DNA from: Pictodentalium vernedei
Lineage: Eukaryota > Mollusca > Scaphopoda > Dentaliida > Dentaliidae
DNA length: 64,000 nt
Reading direction: 5' to 3'
NCBI GenBank assembly: GCA_031216915.1
Contig: CM062289.1
Span: 25,439,533-25,503,532 of the forward strand
The notes under the pieces were generated by a model, which saw only the letters and a program-made list of their open reading frames with translations, was not told the origin of the DNA and did not search any database. Position 1 is the stretch's first letter. Each line of letters starts with the position of its first letter. Shown here one piece after another: positions 1 to 11,488 of this stretch. A program made the translations under genes and the position numbers.

Positions 1-135
1 CTACGCCACCAAAGGTCAACTTGGATGTAGTTCTACTATAGATGTAAATTTTTACTTTTGAAATCCAATTGCTGGCGTATTCACCACAGTTGGTGTGTAA
101 AGCTAACATTTTATGTCATAGGCTTTTTATATATT
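1..135 (+). repeat. direct repeat, copy 1
   Basis: The text from AAAGGTCAACTTGGATGTA to CTTTTTATATA is repeated with mismatches and a small indel at 1945-2089. The second copy ends where a Tc1-like element begins. It may be an old dispersed repeat of unknown class. Confidence 0.5.
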
Positions 136-1401
136 AGTACTACTAATTTTATTAGGTCTACAAGTTTTATGAAAATTGGCCTAAATTTATTTTTTTACGT
201 TGACTTGAATAATGCCACCAGAAATTTCGACCATAACCGTTGATAATTTCCGAAGTGGGTACAACAGTTTTAAGTATGGTGTTTTTGAGAATTTATTCTC
301 CAAATTTCGAGACTGGAACTTGGTTCCTTAGTTGATATAGAGAATGACCGTTTGTTTCTGTCTATTTCTTAAGTTATGAACCCCCAAAAACATAGGCCAA
401 ACTGTGTAATGGGTGGTTCATAACGCAAGAAATAGGCAGAAAAAAATGATAATTTCTCATAATTAAACTTAAGGGGCAACAAATGTAAACACCCTCTCCT
501 TTGCGGAGTTAAAAGAAAGAGGTCGTATCATGCTTCCTAGTAAAAACTGAATAAAAAAGGCATAGTTTTCTAAAATTCTGTTTGAAATAACGATACATTT
601 CACTGAAACATGTTCTTGTGTCATTAAAAATTTTATTGACCAATGAATTCCGTAAGTTAAAAGGAACGTCATAGGCCACGCCTACACAAAACTTCAATCT
701 CCTTTTCCACTTGACGGGGTTGGGGTGGGGGGTCTTGGGGGGGGGCTGTCATTCAAAGCAAAGGGTTAAAAGGTTAAATTTAATTCTGATTTGACCATTT
801 ACTGAGAAACTGAAAATACAGTTTGTAAATGTGGAGTTCGATGTAAACCCAGATGACATGAAGTTGGTTAAAGTTTATATCAGGAAGAGTTCATTGGGGC
901 TATTTGGAAATTGGAAAGTTATGTTCGCGTGAGTTTCATTTGTGGATTAATATGACCTGCAGATGATCACCTATTGCGTATAAACAAATTGGACATGGAA
1001 TGAAAAGTGTGATAAGGATTTCATTGTTTATTAAATTTTATTTTGAAAGTCTTTTTAATATGATGAGATAAATATTAATTACTTTTCATGTTGAAAGAAT
1101 ATGAGCGCACAGGGGTTCTTTTCCATTCAAGCTGTGCAATGTAATTTTTGAGACAGACACCGAGGAGCATGGATTAGAGCAGGGCAAAATCGGTTTTTTA
1201 GGGTTCATTGTGTTATGAAAAGAAAAAAAAGAAAAACTTTAGCCAATCTTTTTGCCTGAAAATGTATCAACAGAAAAAACAGAAAAAATGTTTAACTATA
1301 TTAAAAGATGGAGAAAAAAGAAAGAACTGATGCAGTTTTAGATTTAGTTCGGAAATCAAAATCTAATTCCACAATATTCAATGCGGTATAGTCGTTTGCC
1401 A
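1..1401. other. left flank, no recognisable gene
   Basis: AT-rich sequence with short open frames only and no domain I recognise. A G-rich run lies near 718-750. The first 135 bases resemble 1945-2089 (separate entry). I see no RNA gene or intact transposon here. Confidence 0.6.
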
Positions 1402-1545
1402 ATAGAATATACCCATAGTAGCTTGGCGTACCGAATGTTCACAACGAGTGGTGAAGTGGTGGCTACTGTGTGCCTTTGGTGAGTGGTTAATACCACTTCA
1501 CCATGAGTGGTGAACATTTGGTTCTTTGGGTATATTTTAATTATA
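1402..1545. repeat. foldback hairpin (MITE-like)
   Basis: The left half contains GAATGTTCACAACGAGTGG and GTGAAGTGGT. The right half holds their inverse (ACCACTTCAC, GAGTGGTGAACATTTGG), with outer ATATACCC/GGGTATAT ends. It is a short foldback element of unknown family. Confidence 0.55.
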
Positions 1546-1944
1546 CCCTGATCGTCAGCTTGTTAAGAGATTAAATGTCGAATAATACAATATTCAATTT
1601 TAAATTCTAAGCAACACCCGAATACACGTGCAAAACTGTTTTTTTTTTCGTTTTTTTTTTTTTTACTTGAGTACCGATGAGCAATACTTCCGCTATCAAT
1701 TTTATCGATGAAACGAAATGGAAAGAGAGACGCGCAAATCACGGGGCCTTTTTCATTTTAATAACATAATAACATACTATTTCGAGTTATGGATGCTTTA
1801 TTAACATGAGATAATGCATGTTTGTTAATTTTTCTTATTTTATTAGCTAAACTAATTTAAAAACATAACATGTAATTGCCGCTTTCATTTCACTTTTCCT
1901 GAGGGGATGAGTGATACATTTAGACAAGTTTGCATTCAGGTTGA

Positions 1945-2089
1945 GGTTACCGAAGGTCAGCTTGGATGTATTTCTACTGCAGGTGTAAATTTTAATTATT
2001 GAAATATCATTGCTGGCATGTTCACCAGAGACACACGTGTTCACGACGGTTGGCATGCAAAGCTAAAATTTAGGTCGTAAGTTTTTATA
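1945..2089 (+). repeat. direct repeat, copy 2
   Basis: This is the degenerate second copy of bases 1-135, sharing GGTCAGCTTGGATGTA and TTTTTATATA. It directly abuts the 5' end of the Tc1-like element, so the element may have inserted into this repeat. Confidence 0.5.
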
Positions 2090-3491
2090 TACTATTCAAA
2101 AAAGTAGGGGACATCCAAACTGATGTTGATATTTTCAGAAAATGGTATTGGATATGCGTGATTGGACACATCAATATGCTACAAAGTTTAGTATGGACTA
2201 TGAATGTCCCCAGCCAATGAAAACTTCGTGCAGGTTTTTTGCACGAGCATCAGTGTGGAATGCTTTGAAATTTTCATTTGTACTGGACGGGTTTTTTCGG
2301 AGGTCTCATCGTTCTTTTCTTGGTATAAACTCATTCATCAATAGTTTCTGGTCAAAACATAACTTTTGACGTATGCGACAACTGACAGGTGACGAACGTT
2401 TACGTGCCGTTGGCATGTTGGAAGCTGGCAACAGACAGACTGCAGTGGCTCAGATGCTCAACGTTACTAAATCGGTGATGAACAGGTTGTGGTCACGCTA
2501 CCGTCAGACAGACAATGTTGGTGACAGATGTAAGTCAGGTCGTTCAAAGGCAACAACTACTAACTCGGATCGTTTCATCCAAACCACATCATTACATAAC
2601 CGCCATCAAAGTGCCCCAGAAATTGGACATCAGCTGCACCGAGTGACAGATGTGCAAGGCAGTGGTCAGACTATCCGAAATCGCCTATACAGCTGAAATG
2701 TGTACGCTCGACGACCTCGAATCATTTCACGTTTGACTGAATGTCACGTCGCAGCAAGGCATAATGGTGTGGAGCACGACAGCGCTGGGACAGTCGTCGG
2801 TGAAGCAACATCATGTTTTCTGATGAATCGGGGTTCACTGTCGACTTCCAAGACAGGCAAAACAGAGTGTGGCAGAGGCGGAACTGTCACAGCGCAGTAC
2901 TACCTTGACAACATCTTAGTAGCTCATGTGGTGCCATTTGCGTGACGTCACGGCCTTCGATTCATTTTACAAGATGTCAGTGCAAGAGCACACAGGGCCC
3001 GTGTCGCAACGGAGTTCCTCCAGGAGCAGAACACCACTACACTGCCTTGACCAGCACTAAGTTCAGACCCCTTTCACCAATCGACCATGTCTGGGATATG
3101 CCTTGCAGTCGCCTACAACAAAGCCAACAGCCCCAAACAATGTCCAGGATCTTGCCGCTGCACTGCAGGAAGAATAGAATAACACCAGTCAAGCTGATAT
3201 TGAACGTTTTGTGATGAGTACGCCACGTCAGATCCGCGCTTGTCTCGTGAACCGAAGAGGATTTACAAGGTATTGAGGTCTTTGACTGAATGTGGTAAAT
3301 TCTCTGATTGACTGTCCATGTCTTCTACAGCTCAGTGCGTGGAATGTGTGCATGCCAGACACCCAACTATCTTTGAAACCATTAACGATTGTCACAGTGC
3401 AATGCCCCAACTGTCTTTTTGATGAAAGTATAAACATATTTCTTCATATATCTCACTTTTATCAAATATTTCTTACTTTTTTTTAATAGTA
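2088..3491 (+). mobile_element. decayed Tc1-like transposon
   Basis: About 1.4 kb lies between terminal inverted repeats that read TACTATTCAAAAAAGTA at the left and, inverted, TACTATTAAAAAAAAGTA at the right. Both ends sit on TA dinucleotides, the usual Tc1/mariner target duplication. The interior holds a broken transposase. It lies outside the palindrome and has no mirror copy in the window. Confidence 0.7.
2373..3213 (+). pseudogene. Tc1-like transposase, broken
   Basis: The first frame (2373-2696) reads as a Tc1-type N-terminal DNA-binding region with two helix-turn-helix units (for example ERLRAVGMLEAGNRQTAVAQ) and a later TIRNRLYS. Downstream, pieces of the DDE domain appear in other frames: an FSDESGFTV-like strand near 2820, an AHRARVATEF segment near 2985, and a PIDHVWD motif near 3085 where the last acidic residue is expected. 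At least two frameshifts and stops separate them. In the family this enzyme cuts and pastes the element at TA sites. This copy cannot encode a full enzyme. The family call is firm; exact breaks were not mapped. Confidence 0.7.
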
Positions 3492-3883
3492 CATAGAGTA
3501 GAACAGGTAATCATCACCAGTACGAACTGTCGTTGTGTGTCTTCATGTTAGATGCACTGTTGTTGATCGTTTTCTGCCTGTTGTAGCGAAAGTTATGCTA
3601 AGGGAGATCGAGTATCTCTTTTATGTTCGTGTTATGAAATACAGATTGTGAATCAACATAGATTATTATCCCAAAAGGCTATATCGACCTTGGTGCAAGG
3701 TATAAAAAAGCATAAACAATTGTTCCAAATTTGGTGTCTGTAGCTTTACATGTAGATATGTGGAGCAGTTTCGATAAAGTTAAAAAAACAACAACGATCG
3801 CGGTAAGTCATTTCAGTTTCATTGAATGACGTAATGAAGGGAAGAAGTGGAAACCGATAGAATTCAGCCATTTCCAACCTGTA
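3492..3883. other. unannotated flank
   Basis: AT-rich sequence between the Tc1-like element and the half MITE. No gene, hairpin or repeat is recognised. Confidence 0.5.
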
Positions 3884-4011
3884 CGTTAACATTTTACCCA
3901 ACGAATCGCATGCATCAGCCCGTGTAATATGCATATTCAGCAGTTGAAAAAATAGTATTTTTCAAAAAATTTCAACAAAACCATATCATGTGACTCCTCG
4001 TTGGAACAAGT
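3884..4011 (+). repeat. 5' half of a foldback MITE at the outer palindrome border
   Basis: It runs from GTTAACATTTTACCCAACG to CATATCATGTGACTCCTCG and ends with GTTGGAAC. The same half is seen in the complete copy nested at about 17448-17690. The expected other half (GTTCCAACGAGGGGTCAC to GTTGGGTAAAGGATTAA) is not adjacent but lies at 5125-5242. The palindrome arm starts directly after this half, at what should be the hairpin tip. Confidence 0.6.
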
Positions 4012-5124
4012 GTGATGAAATGCCCTCCATGGAACCCATAGGGTTAATTTACTTCGGCCTGGGAGTCTTGACTCTCTAGGTGTTAACAAAAATGGCCAAG
4101 TCCCATTCGGTAATAATTCTCTGAAGATTTTATGGCTTCAATAAATATGAACAATTAGGCATAGCTACTCGACAATGCATTCTCAAAATATTCAGAATCT
4201 CTAAGTAATATTATGTAATAGCGCATTCGTACTATACACTATTCTCACACTCCTGCAGTAAACATCAGATGTTGGCTGACCTGTACTAACCTCATCAAAA
4301 CCTTTTTGACAGAAATTGCACTGTTTTCTAACCTTCCCTAACCTCGACTTACTTTAAGAGGTGGGAACTTGGTAAACAAGCACGTACAGTAATAAAATAA
4401 GGGCACCTCGTGCTGTATTACTGACCCTGATAATAACACAAGGACAAGCTTTATTATTCTTAACAGACAGCATGCCAACGTCATTTTAGTGTGAGAATTC
4501 ATACTGATAGCACAGAATGCCCCTGCTGTCCCAGGACGGAGATGTAGGGTTAGGAAACACCTCTCCACCATCTTGGGGCATATGTGGCGTTTTGTGGCTT
4601 CAACCTTGACATTGTGCTCTTGTGGACGTGACTAGCTGCTCTCCAGAGTCACGTACACGACAGTATAGAAACTGGAGTCTGGACCCAGGAACTTCACTTC
4701 TCTCTGGGCTTCCACTGTGCATAGAACTTGTAGACTCTCTCCTAATTTCGTGGAGGATCGCTGCCAGGCCAGACTACAGTTGGAGATGGAACACATTATG
4801 GAAATATCTTGAAGTAGATTATTTTGTATTTTAATTTCGTCTCTCCTATTTTCGTGCCAGAGGGAAACAGTGTAGAAGTAGGAATTTTACTTAGGGCTTA
4901 ATAAATAGAAAACTGTAAGTACATTTTATGTGTTTTTGACTTCACCCATTCACTGTGGCTGCAGTACTTCAAAAACTTCTGCAGACTCCAAAGAAACTGG
5001 GAACCTATGACTTGACTCATTGAATTGACCTGTGGCCAACAGACACAACCAAAGTCCGAACTTAAATCCACTAGACGATCATTTTTTCTGGGTACTTAAC
5101 CCTGCTTTGCCACACAAGCTTGTC
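4012..5124. other. outermost 1.1 kb of left arm, no gene recognised
   Basis: It lies between two halves of one MITE family (3884-4011 and 5125-5242), so it could be an insertion at a MITE tip. The first 70 bases read as a short open frame ending in TAG that is kept in the right arm with mostly silent changes. No known protein family is recognised. Confidence 0.45.
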
Positions 5125-5242
5125 GAGCCCGTTCCAACGAGGGGTCACATGATATGGTTTTATTGAATTTTTTTAAAAACTTTAAAAAAATGTTATTTAA
5201 AATAATAAATTTTGATACCGTCTGCGTTGGGTAAAGGATTAA
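5125..5242 (+). repeat. 3' half of a foldback MITE
   Basis: It begins GTTCCAACGAGGGGTCAC and ends GTTGGGTAAAGGATTAA. It pairs in sequence with the half at 3884-4011. The mirror copy in the right arm is at 56617-56737. Confidence 0.55.
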
Positions 5243-6321
5243 TGATACAAATGAGACCTCTAGATAAACAGCGTATTTGTATATTTAAGCAATAAAAATA
5301 TGCAAAAACACAAGAAAAAGAAAAGGGTTACTTATCAAAAATCAAAGAAACCACCAAAAATCCTTTAGCGTAATTTACGTGACCGGTCTTTTTCATTATG
5401 TTCTGAATCCATTCAGCAACCCACTTTAACCCCACATTCTGTATGCAGCTTTACTTGTATTTTTCATTTACGACCTCACTAAAAGTGTGCACCCAGACCA
5501 GTCCGAGACCGATTCGTTGGATGTAAACATAAAATAAAATTCTAAGATTGGTTAAGCTTCGTTCCATCTCGGAGTGGAACTACACGTTTTAGTGACATGC
5601 CATTGCTAAAAATAGCATCTGTAGACCACGTGTGCTAGCAATAGCAATGGGGTCGCATAAAGAAAGTCGACTGTGGACGAGCGTAGAGAAAGTAAAGGTG
5701 AGAATGGGAAAATAAATGTGTCGCGGGTATGTGGAGGTCTTATATACATCTTATGAAAAAAATATAGAGATAGGACCAGTATATCCCATTTTATAGCTTA
5801 AAAGAATAAGAATTCCAAGGACGATCATAGATAGAAAGCTTAATTCAATGGGAGCGAGAAGAGAACAGAGACGAAATAAAAATGCTTCGGCCGTCTTTCA
5901 GTGCAATACTAAAAGACGTCCGTAGATAAGTGTGTTAATTTAGTATATACTTTGTATGCTTTGGGGACAGTACCTTCGCGAACTTTCGTCGCACTACCGT
6001 GATTTTTAAAATGACAACCCTTGTGATTTTGAACGGTATGGGACATAGACAGCCTTTGTGTATTTTTGAGACGTAAGGTCAGCTTACTTGTTACTTTAGA
6101 GGTTCCCAACTGGCACGTGATATTTTCCATGATGTGACACCATTTACAGCGGCTTCAAGTTTTAAATTATCCAAAGATGGAGGAAACTCGAGAATAGTGG
6201 AGGGGCACAGATTTTCAAGGCAACCATATCTCGGTCCTGCGGGAGAAACGTTACAACCGTATATCGGTAAATGTACCGTGATAAACTACAGTCTCCGAAT
6301 TAGATGAGCATTCCACTCTGT
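5243..6321. other. unannotated arm sequence
   Basis: Includes an imperfect inverted pair around CCATTGCT/AGCAATGG near 5600-5660. A 73-aa open frame on the minus strand (5909-6130) is kept almost unchanged in the right arm (55730-55951), but it has no recognisable domain and may be chance. Confidence 0.4.
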
Positions 6322-6416
6322 GGTCAATGTCCAATCCATTTCTTCTACCTCAATCACCTTCCACCCCAAAGGCTTGTCTCCGGGGTGGAACATGGTTAAA
6401 GAAGAAGAAACGGACC
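6322..6416. repeat. foldback hairpin
   Basis: CCATTTCTTCTACCTCAATC and CACCTTCCACCCC on the left pair with GGGGTGGAACATGG and GAAGAAGAAACGG on the right. The loop is about AAAGGCTTGTCTCC. The mirror copy is 55446-55540. Confidence 0.5.
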
Positions 6417-6793
6417 GAAGACAGAATTCTTTGGCGAAATATTTTTTGGATCTGCAAATAATGTTACAGGAATGCCTGTATATTGAAACGTTTACATGGC
6501 CCATTTTAACTTATTGTGTAACTGCAGAACATATCTGTGGAAAAAAGTGGAGGGGCACGGACCCCCTATGCATCCCCCCGCCCCCCCCCCCCCCCCGCGG
6601 CTCCACTGCCTCTGCTGGTAATCATGTGCTTTCTTACGGGACTGATTTATTTTCTTCTTAGGCTTAAGTCACATACAGTTTACAGTTAAAACTAGAAGTC
6701 CTGTCATGAAATGCGCACAAATAGCACGTCGATCTGCGCGTTAATCTACGCATTAGGACCGTAGTAAGTCAAATTATGTGCATATGGCCTTTG

Positions 6794-6862
6794 CACAAGC
6801 AATGTTTAAGCCAATGGACCTCCGGGTAATCCGGAGGTCCATTGGCAGAAACATTGCCTGTG
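6794..6862. repeat. hairpin with the CCTCCGG tip
   Basis: A near-perfect hairpin: CAATGTTTAAGCCAATGG, then GACCTCCGGGTAATCCGGAGG, then the inverse flank. Its tip matches the MITE at the palindrome centre (25527-25782), so this family occurs more than once in the arm. The mirror is 55007-55076. Confidence 0.6.
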
Positions 6863-7639
6863 TTTGCTATGAGTAACCGGGAGAACCTGCCGTGCGTTCG
6901 ATGCCATTCGATATGGCAGTTGCGCGCAATTCCTACGTGCAATTAAGCCGAGATGGGGGCACTGATCGTGACAGGGCTTCTAGTTTTAACTGTACAAAAC
7001 ACTGTCGGCTTCATGCAGAAGGGGGGCATGTGGTCGATTGGGGGATGCTGGGGTCCAAGCATGACCAATGTTGAGTACGGTACGTGGCAATTAAACGAAA
7101 AAAGAGCTGGGGAGCTCATGCATTTTTCATGAAAGGACGTACCAGACCAAAAAGTTAAAATACGGTCTTTCAGGCCATGTTTGGAATGGCCTTGGTGGTG
7201 CAGGGGTCGGAATATGTTTTGAATCATGACAGTTGGGACAAATTAGGTTTACAGGGGTTCTTCTACCCTTTTTGGGAGTGAGTCCGGGGTCCATGCAATT
7301 GGGAAAATTCATGTCATGAAGGCTCCGTTTGGAACTTGTTTGGAAGAAGAAACACACAAAGAATAAGAAATGTTACCTTCATATTGAATTGAGATCTTCA
7401 ATACAGAAGCTACTACATGTATAGTATATGAAGTAAGTTTTGGTTTTGCAAATAATCTACTACAGGAATACCGTATATTAACACATGTCCATGAACCAAT
7501 TTCCACCGCGTGACATGTCTGTGGAAAAAAGTAGAGGGAAAATTGTCCTCTATGCCCCTGGTTCTACTGCTCTCCAATTATCATTTATTTTCCTTTTTTG
7601 TTGGCAAAACCAAAACAATAACCGGTTTCTAAGAAAACT
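6863..7639. other. unannotated arm sequence
   Basis: No gene is recognised. Short frames on both strands look incidental. Confidence 0.4.
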
Positions 7640-8972
7640 CTCTGAGCAAAGACCCATCGACTAAATTTAACCCATGTAAAACCGAACCTCTGATTATATC
7701 CGGAACTCTAACAAACCGAACCACCCCACACTACAAATGTTTGGCTCTGATATCAAGGAAGTTGACTATCACAAACATCTTGGTCTGACATTTGATCCCA
7801 GTGGCGGCTGGGCGTCTCACATTAATTCCATTAAGTCCAAAGAATGGAAAATAGTTAATTTTATCAGACAGCTTAACCCTTTGAACACTAGTGGTATCTT
7901 CCATGCAATGTCAATGGCAGCAATTAGAAGAGTCCATATTCATTATTTGGGGTAGACCAATCAATATTTTCAACGTGCAGCCTCGGGGCTGCACGTTGAA
8001 AATATATATTAGTCTACTCCACACATTTACTGAACAGCCACCCTATATAATGACGTTATGACGTATCATGTTCCTGGTCGGAAAAGCGGCCGCCAGGTTC
8101 AAAGAGTAAAGTTCCAATGAGACCGAAAAGCCCTTGAAAGAATATACCTTGCGTTTATACGCCCTCTTCTATAATATGCTGACACTGTTTGGGACAACTG
8201 TACTACCCAGCAGACGAACTAGACAAAATATAGACCGAGGCAGCCCGTGTCATATCCGGAGGACCTAGGGGTGTGGGTAGAACCTCACTTCTTCCTGAAA
8301 TGGGATGGGAAACACGGCGTGAATAGCACAGACTAACACAATATTTTAAAATGTACCACAACCTGGTACCTTCTTACATCTCCAACATGATTCCACATGC
8401 ATCCCCAGAAAGACACTCATACAATCTACGAGGGATTTCTGCTTTAAGCACTACTTTATGTCGAACACAGCAGCACAGCAACCCGTTCCTTCCATCTGCC
8501 ACAAGACTGTGGGATGCACTACCCACTGAAATAAGTCTTAATAAGTCACTTCCCAACTTTAAAGTATTTCTTGAGTCCAACAGGCCTAGAGTACCTCAAT
8601 TCTACAATAACCGCAAATCTCGTAAGGTAATGCACAAATCTTACACTGTAGACTCTGATTGCACTGCAGTAATCTGAACGATGATGCGTACAATAACCAT
8701 GTCTCGGGGCATTATGCATGCTTGTGTGGCGAACGTGAAACAACTGATCGCTACTTCTTCCAGTGTCCATATTTCGACCACATAAGAAGAGACACTCTAC
8801 GTAAATTACAAACTGTAATTAACCAAGAAACTGTTCACACATTCATTAGTCGATCAAATAGGTTTTCCAAACACCAAGCCCCACCTCCTCTCCCCTTCGT
8901 ACGTCACCAATTATTATGTGGCAAAATAGGGAATTTCGCTCTTCAAGGCCGAACCGCGACTGTGTAACCTAT
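7640..8972 (+). pseudogene. LINE reverse transcriptase, 3' end, broken
   Basis: Several frames give the C-terminal part of a Jockey/CR1-type non-LTR reverse transcriptase: a CKTEPLIIS block, then EVDYHKHLGLTFDPSGGW (thumb), a FIRPLL..ADTVWDNC block near 8150, a HSYNLRG and TRLWDALP block (8420-8520), and a Cys/His-rich tail CLCGERETTDRYFFQCP near 8715-8770. The catalytic core (YADD) is not present upstream, so this is a 5'-truncated copy. A foldback MITE (7869-8111) splits it, and there are further stops. The enzyme would copy LINE RNA into DNA at a nicked target. This copy is dead. Confidence 0.7.
7869..8111. repeat. foldback MITE inside the LINE
   Basis: Its ends read TTAACCCTTTGAACAC and GGTTCAAAGAGTAAA. 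The centre is a strong hairpin with TTCAACGTGCAGCC and its inverse around a short CTCGG loop. Removing it brings the two LINE fragments together. The same family recurs at 9588-10152. The mirror is 53756-53996. Confidence 0.6.
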
Positions 8973-9587
8973 CCAAACCTGGCACCACCACCTATCAGCA
9001 GCATGGGCTTGTTAACTCTGGTCACTGTTTCTCCTAATATTCTTATAAACACTTACCTCTCTGTCTCTTCTTCTATTTATTTGAAGTCCATGCCATTGCA
9101 GCAGGGAGGTGAACGAGTGACTTATCTCTCTGTTCCCTGCTCCTTCTCCCTCCCTCTCTCTCCTCTCTTTCTCTCCCTTTCTTTTTTTACTCTGTCTTTT
9201 TTCTGTTGGTGTGGGGGGGGGGCGTTTGTCTGGGCCTGGGCTCGCGCCTACATCTGTGAGTGCAAGTGAACGAGTGCGTGCTCACAAGAGATTAAATCTT
9301 TATATGTATCCACTCAACTGGTTAAGGTAAATGTTACAAGTACAATGTGTTTGTCACGCTATATAATTTCTTTTGTGATAAAACCTGTGCCACGGAAGCA
9401 GCCTAGTATGAGCTGCACAGCTTGTTGCTGAATCCACTTCCACAACTCCGACTCATCTGTATTAATTGTATCTATGTACTCATTACATGCTGTTGGAAAT
9501 AAATACTGTTCAAACTAAATTTAACAGCTTTTCAGAACAAATAAGAAAGGTCTGTTGCATTTAGATTTAGTGAGGAGTAATATTATT
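8973..9587. other. LINE 3' tail and polypyrimidine tract
   Basis: A C/T-rich tract lies at about 9120-9210, followed by a G run (9215-9225). Near 9500 an AATAAA motif could mark a LINE 3' end. There is no gene. Confidence 0.4.
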
Positions 9588-10152
9588 TAATCCTTTGAAC
9601 ATTGATAAGACCTTCTCTATCTGTTTAGTGTCATCAGTTGGAGGAACCTATATTCGGTATTTGGGGGACGACCAACCAATATCTTCAACGTGCAGCCCAA
9701 AGGCTGCACGTTGAAGATCTAGATTGGTCTGTATAACAAGTGCAATGAGCAGCTCTATACTTTATTAATTGAGGTCGTATTGTTATGAAAACGGGGTACG
9801 TGATAACGTCCGAGTTGCAGCGCTTCAGATTGGAATGGGTATTCCGGAGCAGGCCGAAGTGGTAACGGAGTTTAACGGAAGAAAACGGAGTCGACTTCGG
9901 CGAGAAACTGCAACAACCATCGCACTTTGCTGACGAATACCGGAGGCGAAGGACGTCATTAGCCTGTGAAAGGAAACCCTTGACAGAAGTGAACGCAAAT
10001 TGAGAAACTATTACAAGCCATCGCTAACTGTAGTGGTGGTATCAATTACCTCGTCATTATAAGGTCATTGCAGTCTAAATATTCTAACCAATTTTACTTT
10101 AGTATCATGATCCTGGTTTGGAAAAACGGCCGCCCAGGTTCAAGGGGTTAAA
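9588..10152. repeat. foldback MITE, longer copy
   Basis: It starts CCTTTGAACATTGATAAG and ends CCAGGTTCAAGGGGTTAA. The central hairpin CTTCAACGTGCAGCC is at about 9687-9717. The extra length compared with the 7869 copy lies in the right half. The mirror is 51734-52254. Confidence 0.5.
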
Positions 10153-10159
10153 TTGTTGA

Positions 10160-10345
10160 TATTACCGTCAGAGCGTGGAGACTCATTGGTTATAGCATCG
10201 GACTTCAAACAAAAAGGACCACGTCAAGTGCAAGTGTTTTGTGTTCCTGGACAAGGCACTTAATCCCGATTATTCATGTGGGGGCACAGTGGCGCTGAGT
10301 ACTAAGGCGTACCGCACGTCGATGGTGCACCTGTCTTCAGCCAAT
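10160..10345 (+). mobile_element. SINE fragment (head and central domain)
   Basis: A degenerate head is followed by GTGTTCCTGGACAAGGCACTT and GTACCGCACGTCGATGGTG, which match the shared body of the other SINEs here. The 3' tail is missing. The mirror is 51538-51728 on the minus strand. Confidence 0.6.
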
Positions 10346-11227
10346 GCCTATTCCGTATGTATGTATATTATATCTCACGTGACTTCCTTGCATTCTGATT
10401 GGCTGAAAGATAATACCCTATTTCGTGTAGTTTGCATCCACAGAACTGACCAGGCACTACACCCAGGCACTACACGTTTTCTATTTTTAACACACTACTA
10501 TATCAGTTTTCTTTTCATACTGGGCGAATAAAACTGATCAGGCTAAATTTAAAAATCGATTCACAGAGGCACAACATCCACAAAACGACCCGGAAAGAAA
10601 GCATTGTGGAAAAATGTATTGCTTTTCCATTGTTGAAGTCACATTTTTCGAGGCGTTGATTTTATTCCTTGAGAAGATGATCCATATCTCGTTTCGGAGA
10701 GAATGATCCATACCTGGGTCCAACTTTCATGAGAACGCGTCCGGATATGAAAAATCGTTTGTTTCGCTGCTCATATTATTTCGCTTTTTGATTGTATGTT
10801 TTGGGCAGTAAACGAATAAATAATGGAATTCAGTTGAATCTTCTGAGTTTGTATCCCGTGCTGGCCAATTCCGTAATGTATATGTGTGACAAATGTGTGG
10901 AAATTATCAAACTGCGTTGTCAAATTTTGAAAAGTTTAGTTTTCATTCGCGAGTTGCGCGATTCTAGAATACACAGTTCCGTTTGGGGGAAATGTTTTGT
11001 TTACCCTTGCCGACCGATTCAAAATCTGTCTTCTGCTCATATCAATAATCCAAGTTAGCCTTGTTTTGGAAGAAGAAAATGTTTTTTAAAAACTACATGG
11101 TATTTTTTCTATATAACGCTGGTTGGTAAGGCTGCTACCTTGGTAACAGATTAACAAATCGGACAGATGTTTTTGTTTATGGGTGTTCGATATAATATAA
11201 GGATTAGTGCATGTCTTGTCGTTGACT
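10346..11227. other. unannotated arm sequence
   Basis: AT-rich, with no gene or repeat recognised. It lies downstream of CYP2 exon 2, where further P450 exons would be expected, but I see no I-helix, ExxR or heme-loop motif. Confidence 0.4.
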
Positions 11228-11335
11228 ACGCCCATATAGTGCCCAGTGAGGTGGTGTAGTTCCCGCCGCTTCGCGGAGGGTACTACACCACCTCACTGGG
11301 CACTATATGGGCGTAGTCAACTCCAAGCCATGCAC
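11228..11335. repeat. foldback hairpin, long-tip allele
   Basis: GTCGTTGACTACGCCCATAT and AGTGCCCAGTGAG pair with their inverse across a further inner stem around CCGCCGCTTCGCGG. The right-arm copy (50608-50695) lacks this inner stem, so the tip differs between the arms. Confidence 0.6.
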
Positions 11336-11349
11336 TATTCCTTAAATAG

Positions 11350-11480
11350 TTAATACGTTGGTGAGTCTGACAGTTGCTCGGTGGTTCTCTCCGGGTACTC
11401 CAACTTCCGCCACCCGTAAATCTGTCCGACACGAGGTGATTGTCGAAAGTGTCGTTGAATACCAATAAATAAATAATTAA
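11350..11480 (+). mobile_element. SINE 3' fragment
   Basis: It carries CAGTTGCTCGGTGG, CTCTCCGGGTACTCC, and a tail with ACCAATAAATAAATAA, which match the 3' part of the SINEs. It ends 8 bases from the splice donor of CYP2 exon 2 on the other strand, so it lies antisense in the gene. The mirror is 50458-50600. Confidence 0.65.
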
Positions 11481-11488
11481 GATATTAC

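Noticed and set aside
7127-7506. Minus-strand frames of 65-76 aa in the left arm and their mirrors
   Set aside because: No domain, no splice context, and they overlap each other; conservation between arms only reflects recent duplication.
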